A DNA stretch of 64,000 bases from Saururus chinensis (GCA_035235625.1 CP141144.1:42344014-42408013); one strand, 5' to 3'. Shown: positions 45,061 to 57,119, counted from the stretch's first letter. Notes: generated by a model not told the origin, from the sequence alone. Numbers and translations: made by a program.

Positions 45061-47358
45061 TCTCCATGTGATAATATTTAGCTTCAGCCTTATAATTTTG
45101 TTGTTAACTTTCTCGGTGATCACTGGTATTGTGTACCTGATTTTTACTTTTGATCTTTGTGGCATTCTGCTTCTTCAGGGGCTATTATAGGTGCAGCACC
45201 TCAATAAGTTGTTAAGCTAAAAAGCAGGTAGAATGATGCCCAACTAATGCTTATCCCGGCCCTGCTCTACCTCTTGGCGGGAAAGACCAAATCATGCCAC
45301 TCCCCAAAGTCCAACCGAACATGCAAGAGACCCCACTGCTGCTGTACAAGAAATGATACTCCTAAATACAAGTGATCACCCTTTAATGGCAACATCATAG
45401 AAGACTCAAGATTTCTTTCCCAGATCTCAGGAATTACTCTTCACCCAAATCGGAAGAAAATGATTTCTTTGACGAACTAGAAGAGCTGCCCATCTCATCA
45501 TCTTTTACTGGCTTGATGAGAAACATCATGTTTAAAAAGAGGGTTTCACACTATACTTTACATGTCCCACCCATGTGACCATAGTGCTCTTACTTGTATA
45601 CATCCTTTTAAAGGACTTCTAATTATACATGATATAGAAACTGTGAAGATGCTATTTAGATGTAAGATGCCCAATTACAAAATCTTATAAATATATTAAG
45701 TTGTCCAATGACAAAGGGTTATAGAAAAACCCATAAAAGATGGTAAGCAAGGGATGCAAAGTTGGAAAGCTTTTGGGTGCCGGTTGTCTCTATTGAAATA
45801 ACCAACACCCATATGCCAAGTTCCGTGAAGTGGGAGAACTGTCTTGGTGTGTGAAATTTTGTCCATATCCCAAATATGGAGTTTACTTGGATTAATACAA
45901 CTAATTTTGGCCGATACTTATGTTGTGTTTGATAAATTGGACATACGTGAACTAATTCGGAATAATTAACAGGACTTGAAATGCATCAAAATGGAGTTGA
46001 ATGGACATTACAAACTTTTTTACATGTAAACGTCTGACTGCATAGGCAATTCATATGCCGCTCAAACCTATTGAACATGAAAAATACTATCCAGACTGCT
46101 GGCCATGGACATAGGGAGGAAAAAATACTATGAACTATTTGATATATTCCAAAATTTCTCTTTCACCACTCTTATGCCTCACATTAAAAAGGTGAGGCAT
46201 AAAAGGTTAAATGTAGGTATGAAAAGTGTAAAAATAGTAAGACATTAACCACATTAAAATTTAAAATATTTAATAACGTATTTTCATAGGACAACATAAT
46301 AGTGTTGTGGCACAAAAAGGTAAAAAAATCATACAAGCAATAAATTTGAAAACTATAATTGAATTATATTGTTTAAATTATCATAAAAATGTAAGGCATA
46401 AACCACATTAAATTTTATAAAATTTTAAACATTTAATAATGTATTTTCTTATAACAGCATGATAGTGTTCTTGCAGAAAAAAGGCAAAAAAAATTCATTA
46501 AAGAGCAAAATTTGAAAACTCTGATTCAATTCTAATGTCTAAATTATGATAAAGGTGTAAGGCATGAACTACATTAAATGTTATAGAATTTTTAATATTT
46601 AATAGCGTATTTTTATTGGACAGCATGATAGTGTTGTGGCTGAAAAATGAACTTTAAACAGCACTTCTAAAATTTCAAATTCTGCACCTGATATAGTAAA
46701 TTATAAAAATAAATTTCAAATAATTAATTATTAATCAAAAGAAATAACATAAAAGTTATGTATGTATTGATAATTAGTAATCAATTTAAACTAAAAGAAA
46801 ATAAAAATAAAAAGAATAGCAGGTAAATGTCAACATAAAATTCAATTAAAAATTTCATTAGGTAGAAGTTCTACAAAAAATTAAAAAATGCATACATTTC
46901 AACTAACAAATATGGTTAAATACATTCCATTGGGCAGCAAGATTAAACATGCACTAGTCATATACATAATTAAACATGCACTAGTCATATACATAATTAT
47001 TTTCCAGCCAAAAATTTAGAGTTATAGGTGGCACTTAAAACTTGGACACCCATTGTTAACCCAATTACAAAAAACCGGAGGTAACAGAAAGAATCTTCAT
47101 TATAACACGTTTGAAATCCGATTAGAACATTTAGATGCAAAAAATTATATCTATGAAAGCTGGTTTGATCTAAACAAGGTTACTTTATATTGTCATTTGC
47201 TACACTGGTCACAACACGTTTTATATTTGTTTTACATTGTCTTGGCATGAAGTCTGAAATGTTATCCATCAAGCAATAGAAGGAGGTAAAGCCTTTGCTT
47301 GTGTAAGTTTACTCATCAGACAGTGTGGAATTATACTCATTCTTCATTGATGATGTAG
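45061..47358. other. AT-rich filler in the 10-kb insertion
   Basis: No gene was recognised. Includes a three-unit tandem repeat (46,240-46,655), a short hairpin GCCTCAC...GTGAGGC (about 46,176-46,198) and a 28-bp direct repeat near 46,943-46,998. Confidence 0.45.
46240..46655. repeat. Tandem repeat, about 150-170 bp x 2.6
   Basis: The block CCACATTAAA...TTTAATA.CGTATTTT...CAGCATGATAGTGTTGTGGC recurs from about 46,248, 46,401 and 46,569, with indels. AT-rich, no coding content. Confidence 0.75.
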
Positions 47359-48240
47359 GCTCACAACTTATTAATGAATTTTGAAGAGCCTTTGAAAGAT
47401 TATGTGCGTCCAGTTCAATCTATAAAGGTGAGGCTCATTCCATGTAACTTAGAGATCTCAACCATGTGGTGGTTTCTTCTAGCTCAGAAATAAACTTATT
47501 GTGGGAAATGATTTCCACAAACCATTTACTTGTACATATTCACAAAGTTGCTCAGCTTCTCAGATGCATTTAAAACAAAATGCAAGAGAGTCACCACCCA
47601 GTATGCTTCAAGAACTCGCAATCAACTTTTAACGGTCATAATAATTTTCTTTTCTTTAAGGTTGCTGTAATTTTAAACCCGTGCATGCTTTCAATTTGGG
47701 TCACTGGTATTACTAGAGACCAGACAAACTACAACTATGAGGAGAAAAGCACTTGCCAAAATTTTAATTTATATAGCTCTAAATACTACAATTAATAGAC
47801 TAAGTAGTACCAAATTAGGTTTCCTTTTGATCTGGACACTCAGAAAGTCAAAATTATTGTGGAAAATTAAGGCATAAACATAATAACAGAACCAAAAACG
47901 TACATCAAATCAAAAATTATTCCTAAAAGGAACCAATGAAGAGAGATGTGCTGACTTCCACAATGAGAGCAATCAACTTTTGTTCTTTGCTTATGCCGTA
48001 ATAGTCATACACAAACTCCCCAAAAATAGATTCAAGCCCTCCTATAACTGAAAAAAGGCTGGGCATTTTGAAAATTCCGTGCAGTTGGATGGCAGGAGAA
48101 TGTTACTACAGGAGTCCAGCAATTGATTACTCGTGTTTGTGTCTGTTGGCAGGTTACAATGTCTCATAGGGCTAATGCTTTTAAACAGCAATACAAACTG
48201 GCAAAAACTACTAAATTGAAGGAGATTAATATGTATGACT
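47359..48240 (+). pseudogene. Sorting nexin 1 (SNX1) exon fragments
   Basis: Exon 47,359-47,427 reads AHNLLMNFEEPLKDYVRPVQ then SIK, followed by GTGAGG. The next, 48,153 to about 48,240, reads VTMSHRANAFKQQYKLAKTT then KLKEINMY. Together they match the BAR-domain region of plant SNX1, a retromer-linked endosomal protein (family pattern: FEEPLKDYVRAVQSIK, ATIAERANAFRQQ). Only two exons, about 50 residues, are present; the PX domain and the rest are absent. The CAT/GCC changes suggest drift after capture. Lies inside the 10-kb insertion. Confidence 0.75.
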
Positions 48241-48716
48241 GACTACCTTTTCCATATTCCTTAATTCTATTGAGCAATTGAATTGCATAACGAAAATACA
48301 AGCCTCATATATATTAGCATGGCACTTTTAAAATTGAGATATAGTATATGTTTCTTAATGAAGAAAAATTTCTAAAGAAAAAATATTAGAACAGACAGAG
48401 AATTAAAGAGCAGAGGAAATTGGAATAGACAAAGAAGGAGACAGGTCCTGCCATTACAGAATTTTATCAACAGGAGAAGAGAAAAATATGCAATATGGGT
48501 TATCAAATGGAAGGTCCTCCTACTATCCATGGAGACTGATGGCAGAGAGACGGAGAGTGCAGATGATGGGCACCATTATCAGACTCGAAGGAAAATCAGC
48601 AAAACAGATTTTAGTACCTGACGAAGTTGAGAAGGGAATATTATTTTTAAACAGTAAAATGCCATAAATGCACAATATTTTCAAAACCAGAAAACCAAAA
48701 AATGAGTTGTACTTAC

Positions 48717-49304
48717 CTCCATCCTTTGTCGGTCCTCACTCGACTCAGAACTATGATTGGAAAGGTCCGGCTTCCGAACTGAAAAATAAGCTTCCGGCGA
48801 CCTTGTGATGATCCCACGCTTCTTACAGTAGGGCAGCCACTCCACAGCGAAGCTGGCGGCCTCGCGCAAGGCATGCAGCGTGGCGTCTGACCCTCCATCG
48901 TCCGACAGGTACACGGCCAGTTTCTCCACTGGGTAGTCCAGCGCCATGGCAGCAATTACCGTGTTCATCACTTCCACCACTGGCTCCATTTCAGGATCTG
49001 CAGTGCAGACGAACACGTCGATGTTTGGCAACTTTTCGTCAGCGAGTAGCCTCTCGGGGAACACTGCCCGAGCAATAGGTCTCCACCGGAACGGCTGGTT
49101 GAGGACCCAGAGGAAGCAGAGAAGGGCCTCCGTAATGAAAATCACAACTTGAGCAAGCAGGACCCTGCCCTCGGAGTTGGAAAAAGCAGTCGTGGCCCGG
49201 TAGTAGAGGACCGCCATTAGCAAGCATGCGTGAAGCAGCATGTGAGCTCTGTTTATGATAGCACGAGGCTGCTGCACCCATGACTCGTGGAGGGGGGCTT
49301 CCAT
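48717..49304 (-). pseudogene. Cellulose-synthase-like (CslE/CslG-type) first exon
   Basis: A 196-codon exon from ATG at 49,304 to a GT donor (GGATGGAG|GTAAGT). Two hydrophobic segments (about residues 22-42 and 48-70) are followed by LPNIDVFVCTADPEMEPVVE and LAVYLSDDGGSDATLHALRE, whose Asp-Asp-Gly (residues 135-137) is the first UDP-glucose/metal-binding Asp motif of this Golgi or plasma-membrane glycosyltransferase family. No following exon is seen toward 48.2 kb, so the catalytic D-D-QxxRW part is absent. The exon itself is intact, and it lies opposite in strand to the other captured fragments. Subfamily E or G is a guess. Confidence 0.85.
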
Positions 49305-49693
49305 AGCTGCTCCTTCTCTCTCTTAAGGCCTTATCAATAACCACAGCAGAGTGATGCTGGACTAAGTGCACAGCGCTTGTAATGTAGAAGAGCAGACCCC
49401 AAGAGGTTGCTAGGAGAAAGAGATGTGGGCATTGGTTGAGAAACCGAGATGTGGGCGGGTTATAAGAGTAATTTAGGTATTAAAAAAAAAAACTTACGTA
49501 GTTGTCTTTATCTAAAAATAAAAAATTTGTTATAAATATTATTTAATTAAAAACTTACCACTTTGAGTTATATAAAATTAAAAGGACAGATACGACGCTA
49601 TGTAAAATTTTCTCTTAAAAAAAACTTAAAAGTAATATTTTTGTACATGTACCAGGCCAGGCTCACCCAGAGCTTCCACTACACCACCCAACA
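49305..49693. other. Right end of the 10-kb insertion
   Basis: Upstream sequence of the cellulose-synthase-like exon followed by AT-rich DNA, ending CCACTACACCACCCAACA. It shows no similarity to the left end beyond the 12-bp inverted motif, so there is no pair of LTRs. Confidence 0.55.
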
Positions 49694-49698
49694 GATTG

Positions 49699-50735
49699 CT
49701 GGTATACGTATTTTGTCTATCAAACTAGAATTTGCATCATTCATCCCACATGATTGATATTTCTGTAAACAATAACTGTTATCAGTAGACCACTAGAACT
49801 TAGGATCTTTACAAATTGACCAGAACCTTAAATGATACTTCATTTCTTCGAATTTACAACTAGTTCGCTGCCCGGTGTGCAATCTCGACACCAGTGAAGG
49901 TGATTCCAAATTGACAGACTGCATCCGATACTATACTCTACTGTTTCACCTTTATTTGCAGTCTTTTTTTGTTTTGCACTCTCAATAATCTGTTCGTTTC
50001 CATTATACGTATTTGTCGATTCTGGTGAGTAAGGTAGCATGCGAACACTGGATGCTAGACATTTCGATCTCTTCCTTCGTGAAGACGACATGAACGGGAC
50101 CTCGGACTACGAAGAACTCGGTTCCCGCAAAGTTCAGAAGCAATGCACCGTAGCCACTGCTGGCATTTTTTATGCCAAATACGTCAGATGTTCGTCTGCT
50201 TCCCGTACTACCCCAGCCTCCTTCTCATCTACAACTAATTAATTAATTAAGTAATCTCTTGGATTTCATTCTCATCTTGTCTTACAGGAGTCCTTTAGTC
50301 CTCCGCAGAGACATTTCAGTTCTTTTAACTCTGGCCATCTTCTGAAGACATTCTGGACCTCAAGACATGTGGAGGTAAACCCGACGACTGGCAGCCAAAG
50401 TCCCGAATCGCTCTCCATGGGTGTGTTCAACTCAATACTTCTAAATATGAAGGGGATGCAGTTGCGGTGAACACCAATCTGCTGCAAAACGAAGGCTGGA
50501 TGAGAAGTCCTATCTCTGCAAATAAATTCAAGAAGCATTGTGACCTCTGTTTCCTGCAAGCATGTCAACTGCTTCCTGTGTTTGGTTGAAGGGCTTTACT
50601 TGAAATACCAACCGATGGGGAATGGTCAAAACTTTCCTTTTCAATAATTATATGCAATTTTTTTGTTTTGCTGTATCAGTTTGCTAATTACTCCAGTCCG
50701 GGTACAAAAATAATGGGATAGGATCGTTGAAGCTT
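49699..50735. other. Sequence of segment copy 2 lacking in copy 1
   Basis: Copy 1 is about 1 kb shorter here (compare 11,995-12,050). Open frames of 60-98 codons exist on both strands (for example 50,272-50,568 on -), but none is recognised. I cannot tell insertion in copy 2 from deletion in copy 1. Confidence 0.4.
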
Positions 50736-50847
50736 CAATTGACAAATCAAATGACAGATTATTCTTTTGCGTTATTCTTCAATTGATAAATCAAATCGCC
50801 AATTCTTTATATGATGTTGGTCCATTAGTCCTCAGAGAGGGATAAGT

Positions 50848-51105
50848 TCAAAATAGTTTATCTAAATACATTGCCCACAAAATAGTTGCATACTCCCGTG
50901 CTGTAAAATCATTGTTGGGCAGCTGAGAAAAGACAAATATCAATCTAGTAGTATTGAAGTGAGTGAAATGGGAGGGAGTGGCTTCAGAAGGATTCTTCAA
51001 GAACCTATGAGTAATCGAATTGGTAATAAGGTTTAGATAGTTGATAAATGATAGATAGTTGTCAAATGAATATTGAGCGGAGTAACAATTAGATGCTAGC
51101 AACAA
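50848..51105 (-). CDS. Hypothetical 85-codon ORF, copy 2
   Basis: Counterpart of 12,155-12,412 and still open, with about seven residue changes. No recognised family. It lies antisense to the phosphatase pseudogene intron and is possibly non-coding. Confidence 0.15.
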   Translation of the reverse strand: MLLASNCYSAQYSFDNYLSFINYLNLITNSITHRFLKNPSEATPSHFTHFNTTRLIFVFSQLPNNDFTAREYATILWAMYLDKLF

Positions 51106-51316
51106 CTATATATGAGGGTGTGGTAAATGAGCTGGTCAAAAGAGATCTGATCGACTGCTGTAAGCTTCATATGCATGGAACAAAGGAGAAGATTTTTGTT
51201 ACCGACCCTATATAACTCTGCCAAGATGATGCCCTGTGATGATTATGATGACGCTTTCTTGTGGTGTTTATTTGTTATAATTGATGAATTTAATATTAAA
51301 TTTTGCTCAATTGCAG

Positions 51317-51409
51317 CCAAAATTGATTGCAGTCTCAAATAGAGTTACTTTTGTTAATCTGAAAGCACCTCTTTATCCTCTATTGGCCCAAGGAAAGTCA
51401 TAAAATGAA
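51317..51409 (+). pseudogene. Purple acid phosphatase exon C, copy 2
   Basis: Reads PKLIAVSNRVTFVNLKAPLY then PLLAQGKS, TAA, Asn-Glu, with AG and GT borders, the same as 12,627-12,719. The family has Trp at the TAA position (AQGKSWNEM type). The shared stop shows it arose before the duplication. Confidence 0.75.
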
Positions 51410-51580
51410 GTGAGCTCTCATTCACCTTTTTTATTTGTGACGCTATCTTCATTCACTGAAATAATTTAACACGTGATGATGGTTAAATTTCATATTTACT
51501 GAATATAATGGAAATAATTGGAAAGCCAAAAAAATATTAACATGTGAACTATCAATTTAACTTTTCTGTAATAACTAGAT

Positions 51581-51765
51581 GGCAGTCACTTGGACAAATG
51601 GATATAAGTATTGCTGAGGGTGAACCTTTTGTAGAATAGGGTTCAATAGGAGAAGCTCTAGTCACTAGGGCAAGTGGATATAGTATTGCTAAGGCTGAAT
51701 CTTTTGGCAGTCACTTGGACAAGTAGATATGGTATTGCTGAGGCTGAACCTTTTGGCAGTCACCT
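51581..51765. repeat. Minisatellite, about 50 bp x 3-4, copy 2
   Basis: Same units as 12,891-13,080. The last unit is shortened relative to copy 1 (loss of the TGGACATACAAG part). Confidence 0.8.
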
Positions 51766-52189
51766 ATCAGATGGGCGAAGGAATAAGCCACTTTGGAAGC
51801 AGGTACAGTACATGATATTTAATAGAAATTGACACAAAAAACTCTGCTTGCTGCCATTCTTCCCTTGTTATAGCTTGATAAGCGTTTGCTATTATTGCCT
51901 GATATATTGCTAATCTTGTTTTATCCAAGGACCTAAGTTGTGGAGAAGAGGAGCTAATCTTGAAGGAACCACAGCAAACTTTATCGAGACTTACTTTAGA
52001 TTTTATTATTGTTGTGGGCATTAGGAAACTAAAATTGTCCTAAGAAAGGATTTTAATTGTATTCGAGAGCTGATTGTATGGATATATTAAGAATTACCAA
52101 TGCTATTTTTATTTCTATTTAGTGTATCATCACAATTTCTTATAATTAGCAATATATTTTTTATTATGATTTTTATTTTTTAATAATTT

Positions 52190-52665
52190 TTTTATTAGTG
52201 ACGCTTATTGAGCATCGCTAATTGTCTTTTTTTAAAATTTATTAGCAATACTCACTAAACATCACTGCTAATCATATTAGCGATGTTTTTAAACAAACAT
52301 CGCTAATGTGTAGGTTTGGCAAAAACCATAGTATTAGTGATGTTCGTTTGAAAACGCCACTAATACATATATTAGTAACGTCGTTATATTTTGAATGTTG
52401 CTAATACCTATATTATTAGCGACATTAATTAAAGTGTTGTTATAGTAATTATTAATGGTGAAAAGTAAGTCATTGCTAAAACTACTTATCACGGCGCACA
52501 AAATGCGTTGCTAATATAATTAGCGGTGCAAAAAGAAAACATCTCAAAAAGGTTATTTTAGCGACCTTCACTTTTTTCCGTTGTCATTTAGCAATAGCAA
52601 CTAAGTTATTTGATAAGCTTGTTATGATGCTTAAAAGCTTCGCTAATACCCTTATTGTTGTAGTG
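52190..52665 (-). mobile_element. CACTA-type terminal fragment, copy 2
   Basis: Right edge at 52,665. On the - strand it begins CACTACAACAATAAGGGTAT, with the same subterminal ATTAGCGATGTT-like motifs as copy 1. Again there is no second terminus and no transposase. Confidence 0.6.
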
Positions 52666-53054
52666 TCTTCCTTATATGTAGTCATGGAACAAGAAATCTC
52701 CATTTGTGTTTGCAGCTATCCTTGAATGGTATGCGGAATGGTATGTGTTTGTGCTTGCATAGTTGTGCCATTCCTTAGAACATGTCCATCATTTCATTCA
52801 GAGTTATTGTATGTCTAGATGTTGATGATGAAGCTTCCGGATTACCCCCTTAATTAAACGGTCATACTCCTCTAGCCATATTTGGGGTACCAAATACAAT
52901 GACATTAGTGGTTGATGGGTCTCAAGTTCTCTCTAGCCCACCTTACCCAATTGGAGACACTAAAAATTCATCACAATTTGCATATCATAAGTAACATAAG
53001 TTACTACTTCTGCCCATATCCATTCAATCTATTCAACATTAGTGTCACATCATG

Positions 53055-53055
<1 letters not shown>

Positions 53056-53115
<60 letters not shown>
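53056..53115. repeat. (AT)n microsatellite, copy 2
   Basis: About 30 units, shorter than the matching tract at 14,377-14,462. Confidence 0.97.
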
Positions 53116-53118
<3 letters not shown>

Positions 53119-53513
53119 TTAGGTCTTGCCTGAGTACATATATGAAAATCATAACACAAACTAATGTATAATAAACTAGCACTCATGTGCTTACAATTAT
53201 TTACACATAAGTTTGATAACATCATAGTAAAGAAAATCCCACATGCTACGTGGCCTATAGCAATGTCTTTTCCATGCATACCAATATCTCAAGTAAGATT
53301 ACTCCTCTAAAGTACACACACCACAAAGATGTTGAGTATATGTTGAAGTACCTAAACCTCATATATCATCATTATTATAAAAAACATAATATAAAATTTT
53401 CAATCATTACCCAACCCCCATCTCTAAGATGGGATATCACGCTGAACCATGGCAACATCACGTAGGTTCTTCTGACTCCTCAAAATCTATACATCTCCAC
53501 AAAGCAGCTTCAG

Positions 53514-53795
53514 ACTTTTACTAAAGACTCACTTGCTTCATCTACATCATGAAGATAAGGCTCACAAGGGCTTATGGACCAAGTAGTCAAGTATCCCATG
53601 CTACCATTATTACTAAGACCCCACATTCGTGTTGTGTTATGATCCTTTGAATACTTGAACCAATTTTCGAGCTTAGGGAGAGGCTCAAGAACAAAAAACT
53701 CCCACGCATGGAGAAGCTAGAAACTCATGGTCCTTTTTAATAAAATGACCTTCCTCTATGTGGCTAAATGGACCCACTCTTGAAACCCCCATCAA
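53514..53795 (-). pseudogene. Hypothetical ORF of copy 1, here interrupted
   Basis: Matches 14,854-15,135 (SRVGPFSHIEEGHFIKKDHE, WFKYSKDHNTTRMWGLSNNG, SISPCEPYLHDVDEA) but has a stop after the first third. Function unknown. Confidence 0.3.
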
Positions 53796-53978
53796 TACTT
53801 GATACTTATGACCTTAAGTGTCTTTCATCATCATCATGTCAAGGTCACCACTCTTTTGGTATGTCCAAATCCTTTACATTACCCTCTTAGAGCATGTCTT
53901 TTATCTTGTGTTTCAATATTTACTTATGTTCAGTATGCAAGTAAAGTTTGTCAAAACATTCTTCATTAACTAACAAAT

Positions 53979-54288
53979 TGTTGTGCCCGGCGGAGGGCAC
54001 AATGGTACCTTGCTCAATCATGCAGTAAAGGAAAGAGAGGAAGAAGAAAGGGGAGAAAATGAGATCAATTCTATTGCATAAAAGAAACACAAGGAAGGGG
54101 ATGACCATTATAGGGAGTCGCGCCCTCTCTCCTAGGGAGCTATGCCAGGTAGTGGGCCCGGCTATCCCGTGGGTCATTAGTTGGTCCAATACAGTTATTC
54201 GTCCTATTACATAAGCAAATATGAAAGAATGTAGCCTAATACAATGTAATAAAAGGGAAATAGGTAGCCCGGGTGATCGTGCACAACA
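53979..54288 (-). repeat. 3' LTR of chromovirus 2 (310 bp)
   Basis: TGTTGTGCCCGGCGGAGGGC...GATCGTGCACAACA. The adjoining interior CTCCACCACGCTT is the same polypurine-tract region as in chromovirus 1, showing close kinship. Confidence 0.92.
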
Positions 54289-54319
54289 CTCCACCACGCT
54301 TATGCTACTCGCCTTGACC

Positions 54320-55409
54320 TCAAGGCGACCAAGCCAAGTAGTGAGCCATGAACTCATCCTCAGAGGTCCACGTGGCATCCTCAAGGGGCTGGCCCTGCCA
54401 GGAAACAAGCACCTCTGTAATGATACGGCCAGAACAGCAGACTCGATACTTATCAAGCACCGAGGCTGGAACAGGATCGAAAGGCTGTACCGGTCCCATC
54501 AAAGGGGGTGGTGGAGCATCAGTGGCAAGGGAAATGTCACCCACACAACGACGGAGTCTAGAGACATGGAAGACAGGGTGGACTAAGGAGCCAGGCGGTA
54601 GAGGAAGATGATGAGCCATAGGACCGATATGCTCCAGCACTACATATGGACCATGGAAACATGGGGCAAGCTTGGAATGCTAGAGTTGAAACAAGGATGT
54701 CTGGCGCTGAGGGAGGACAGAGACATAAACCAAGTCTCCCACAACAAACTCTTTATCAGTGTGACGGCCATCATAAATCTGCTTCATCTAGTTCTGAGTA
54801 GAGGCTAAGTTCTCCTTAAGCTGGCGAAGAACCCCGTCTCGTGTCTGTAGCATATAATCCTCCTTGGCCACAAATGAGTGGCGAGGGACATACAATAACA
54901 TAGTCAGAGGTGGGAGGCCATACAACACCTCAAAAAGAGTAAACCCCATGCGAGTGTGAAATGTAGTGTTATATGACCACTCCGCCCATGGAAGAAGCTG
55001 AAGCCATCGGCGGGGCAGATACATAGTGAAACAGCGGAGATGCTGCTCCAAACAATGGTTCACCACCTCCATATGGCCATCCGATTGTGGGTGATAAGTG
55101 GTGCTCATGTGGAGAGTAGTGCCCTGTAAAGCGAAGAACTCCTGCCATAAATTGAGATATAAAGATCCTGTCACGGTCATATACAATAGTGCGAGGCATG
55201 CCATGGAGCATGTCCACCTCCTGAACATAGAGCTTTGCCACTGTCTTGGAGGTGAATGGGTGTCCCAAAGCACAAAAGTGAGCGTACTTGGACAACCGAT
55301 CGACCACCACTAGAATCACCGACTTGCCTTTCACCATGGGCAAGGCCTCCACGAAGTCCATCGAAACATCCTCCCAAACCTTGTCAGGAATGGGTAATGG
55401 CTGAAGCAA
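54320..55409 (-). pseudogene. Chromovirus 2 integrase core and chromodomain, broken
   Basis: 54,969-55,409 gives MDFVEALPMVKGKSVILVVV and IVYDRDRIFISQF, the first two catalytic Asp blocks. The third block lies in another frame (PQSDGHMEVVNHCLEQHL, 54,788-55,273). The chromodomain (VLVSWQGQPLEDATWTSEDE) is at 54,320-54,640. At least two frame changes. Confidence 0.88.
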
Positions 55410-57119
55410 ACCGGCAGGGGATGTCGTGGCAGCCTTAGCCCTCTGACATACGTCACAAGTGGTAACATACTCCTGGATTGCCCGTCAAATATCCTGCTAC
55501 ATAAAGCTCTGGCTGACCCACTTATATTTGCGGAATGCTCCTTCATGACCGACAACTAGAGTGTCATGGAAGTGGGAAACAATGCGCCTGTGAAGATCAT
55601 CGACATCAGGTACCCACAGGCGGTCCTTCTAAAAGAGAAGGTTGTCCCACCACAAAAAGAAGAGACGAGTCGCTAGGTCGGCCTGGATAGCTATAATCAA
55701 GATCTGTGTCGAAGGATCCTCAATATATGCCCACCTCAACTCAGCAATGAAGGGGTAGGACGGAGTAGAAAGAGCCAGGCAAGAACCTGCGGTAGATCTG
55801 TGAGAAAGGGCGTCGGCCACAGTGTTGTCCGACCCTTTCTTGTAAACAACCTCATAATCATAGCCAAGCAACTTACTGACCCACCGCTGTTGTTCTGGAG
55901 CGAACACATGCTGCTCAGGGAAGTACTTCAGGGGTTGGTGGTCAGTGTGGATCAAAAACCAGCGGTCAAGCAAGTAAGGCCGCCATTTGTCGACGGCAAG
56001 AACAATAGATAGCATCTCCTTCTCGTAAATGGACAGGGACAAGGAATGACCAGCCAAAGCCTTGCTGAAGTAGGCAATGGGGCGCTTGTCCTGCAATAGT
56101 CACACCCCTAGGCCTATCTCTGAAGCATTAGTTTCAACCACGAAAGGGTAGCTGAAATTAGGTAGAATAAGAACAGGGGCCGATGCCATTGACTGCTTCA
56201 GCTCATCAAAGGCCGCTTGGGCAGCCCCAGTCCAACTGAATGCCCCCTTCTTTAGAAGCTCTATAAGGGGCCAAGCAATCTCACCATATCGGCTGATGAA
56301 CCTCCGATAGTAGCCAGTGAGGCCCAAAAAACCTTGTAGTGTACGGACATAAGTGGGCAGCGGCCAAGAGAGCATGGCGGCCACCTTCAACGGGTCAGTG
56401 GCGACCCCGTCCCGAGAGATGATGTGTCCCAAATAATCAACTTGTGGGTTGCCAAAATAACACTTCGAAAACTTAAGAAATAATGAGTTATCTCTAAGAA
56501 CAGAGAAGACAGACCTGTGATGCTCTAACTGGTCTGTCCAGGACTTGATGTAGACCAGGATATCTTTAAAGAAGACCAAGAGGAAGCGATCGAGGAAGGG
56601 CCTGAAGAGGTCATTCATGAGGCTCTGGAAGGTGGAGGGGGCGTTGGTCAGCCCGAACGGGATGACAAGGAACTCAAAATGGCCGTCATGAGTTCGGAAG
56701 GTGGTCTTGTGCACATCGGTTGGCCACACTTGAATCTGATGGTAACCCGATCGAAGGTTGAGTTTACTGAAGAATGTTGCACCAGCCAGCTCATCCAAAA
56801 GTTCCTCGATCACGGGAATGGGGAACTTGTCCTTGACAGTGATAGCATTCAAGGCCTAATAGTTGACACAAAACAGCCAAGTATCGTCCTTCTTACAAAC
56901 CAGCAAGACAGGAGAGGAGAAGGAGCTTGTGCTAGGGCAGATGATACCGGACTGAAGCATGTCGGTGATGAGGCGCTCCATCTCTGCCTTCTGGATGTGA
57001 GGATAACGGTAAGGGCGGAGGTTGGCCGGAGGTGCCCCGGGAATGATAGGGATATGGTGGTCATGAGGCCGCACTGGTGGGAGGCCCTTCGGACCAGCAA
57101 ACACATCCCTATGTGCCAC
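55410..57119 (-). pseudogene. Chromovirus 2 reverse transcriptase and RNase H, broken
   Basis: RT blocks [47 protein letters not shown] and [18 protein letters not shown] lie in 56,100-57,119. The active-site box reads FFKDI, so the first Asp of the usual F/Y-x-DD is Lys. RNase H ([14 protein letters not shown], then KRPIAYFSKALAGHSLSLSI) runs to about 55,629. Its usual first catalytic Asp (TDAS) is Asn. The enzyme would be inactive even without the stops. Confidence 0.88.

Larger units (their letters stand above)
39657..49693. mobile_element. 10-kb insertion carrying fragments of at least four host genes
   Basis: Defined by comparison with copy 1: GATTG at 39,652-39,656 and 49,694-49,698, with a single GATTG at the empty site (11,990-11,994). 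The ends are TGTTGGGTAGTG and, inverted, TGTTGGGTGGTG (11 of 12 bases). The interior has exon fragments of MND1, CAP-D3, SNX1 and a cellulose-synthase-like gene and an RNase-H-like retroelement piece, in mixed orientation. No transposase, RT or long terminal direct repeat was found. The 5-bp target repeat with TG...CA ends argues for an integrase-type event. Multi-gene capture is more usual in Helitrons or Pack-MULEs, but Helitrons leave no target repeat and MULEs leave about 9 bp. The class is unresolved. Confidence 0.75.

Noticed and set aside
48717-49304. Functional cellulose-synthase-like gene
   Set aside because: Only the first exon is present. The catalytic second half and C-terminal membrane segments are missing and the piece lies inside an insertion.
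39657-49693. 10-kb insertion as a standard LTR retrotransposon
   Set aside because: The ends share only a 12-bp inverted motif, not a direct repeat. No primer-binding site, gag or pol. Not fully excluded if LTRs were lost.
39657-49693. 10-kb insertion as a Helitron
   Set aside because: A 5-bp target repeat and TGTT...AACA ends do not fit Helitron TC...CTRR ends and AT insertion without duplication.
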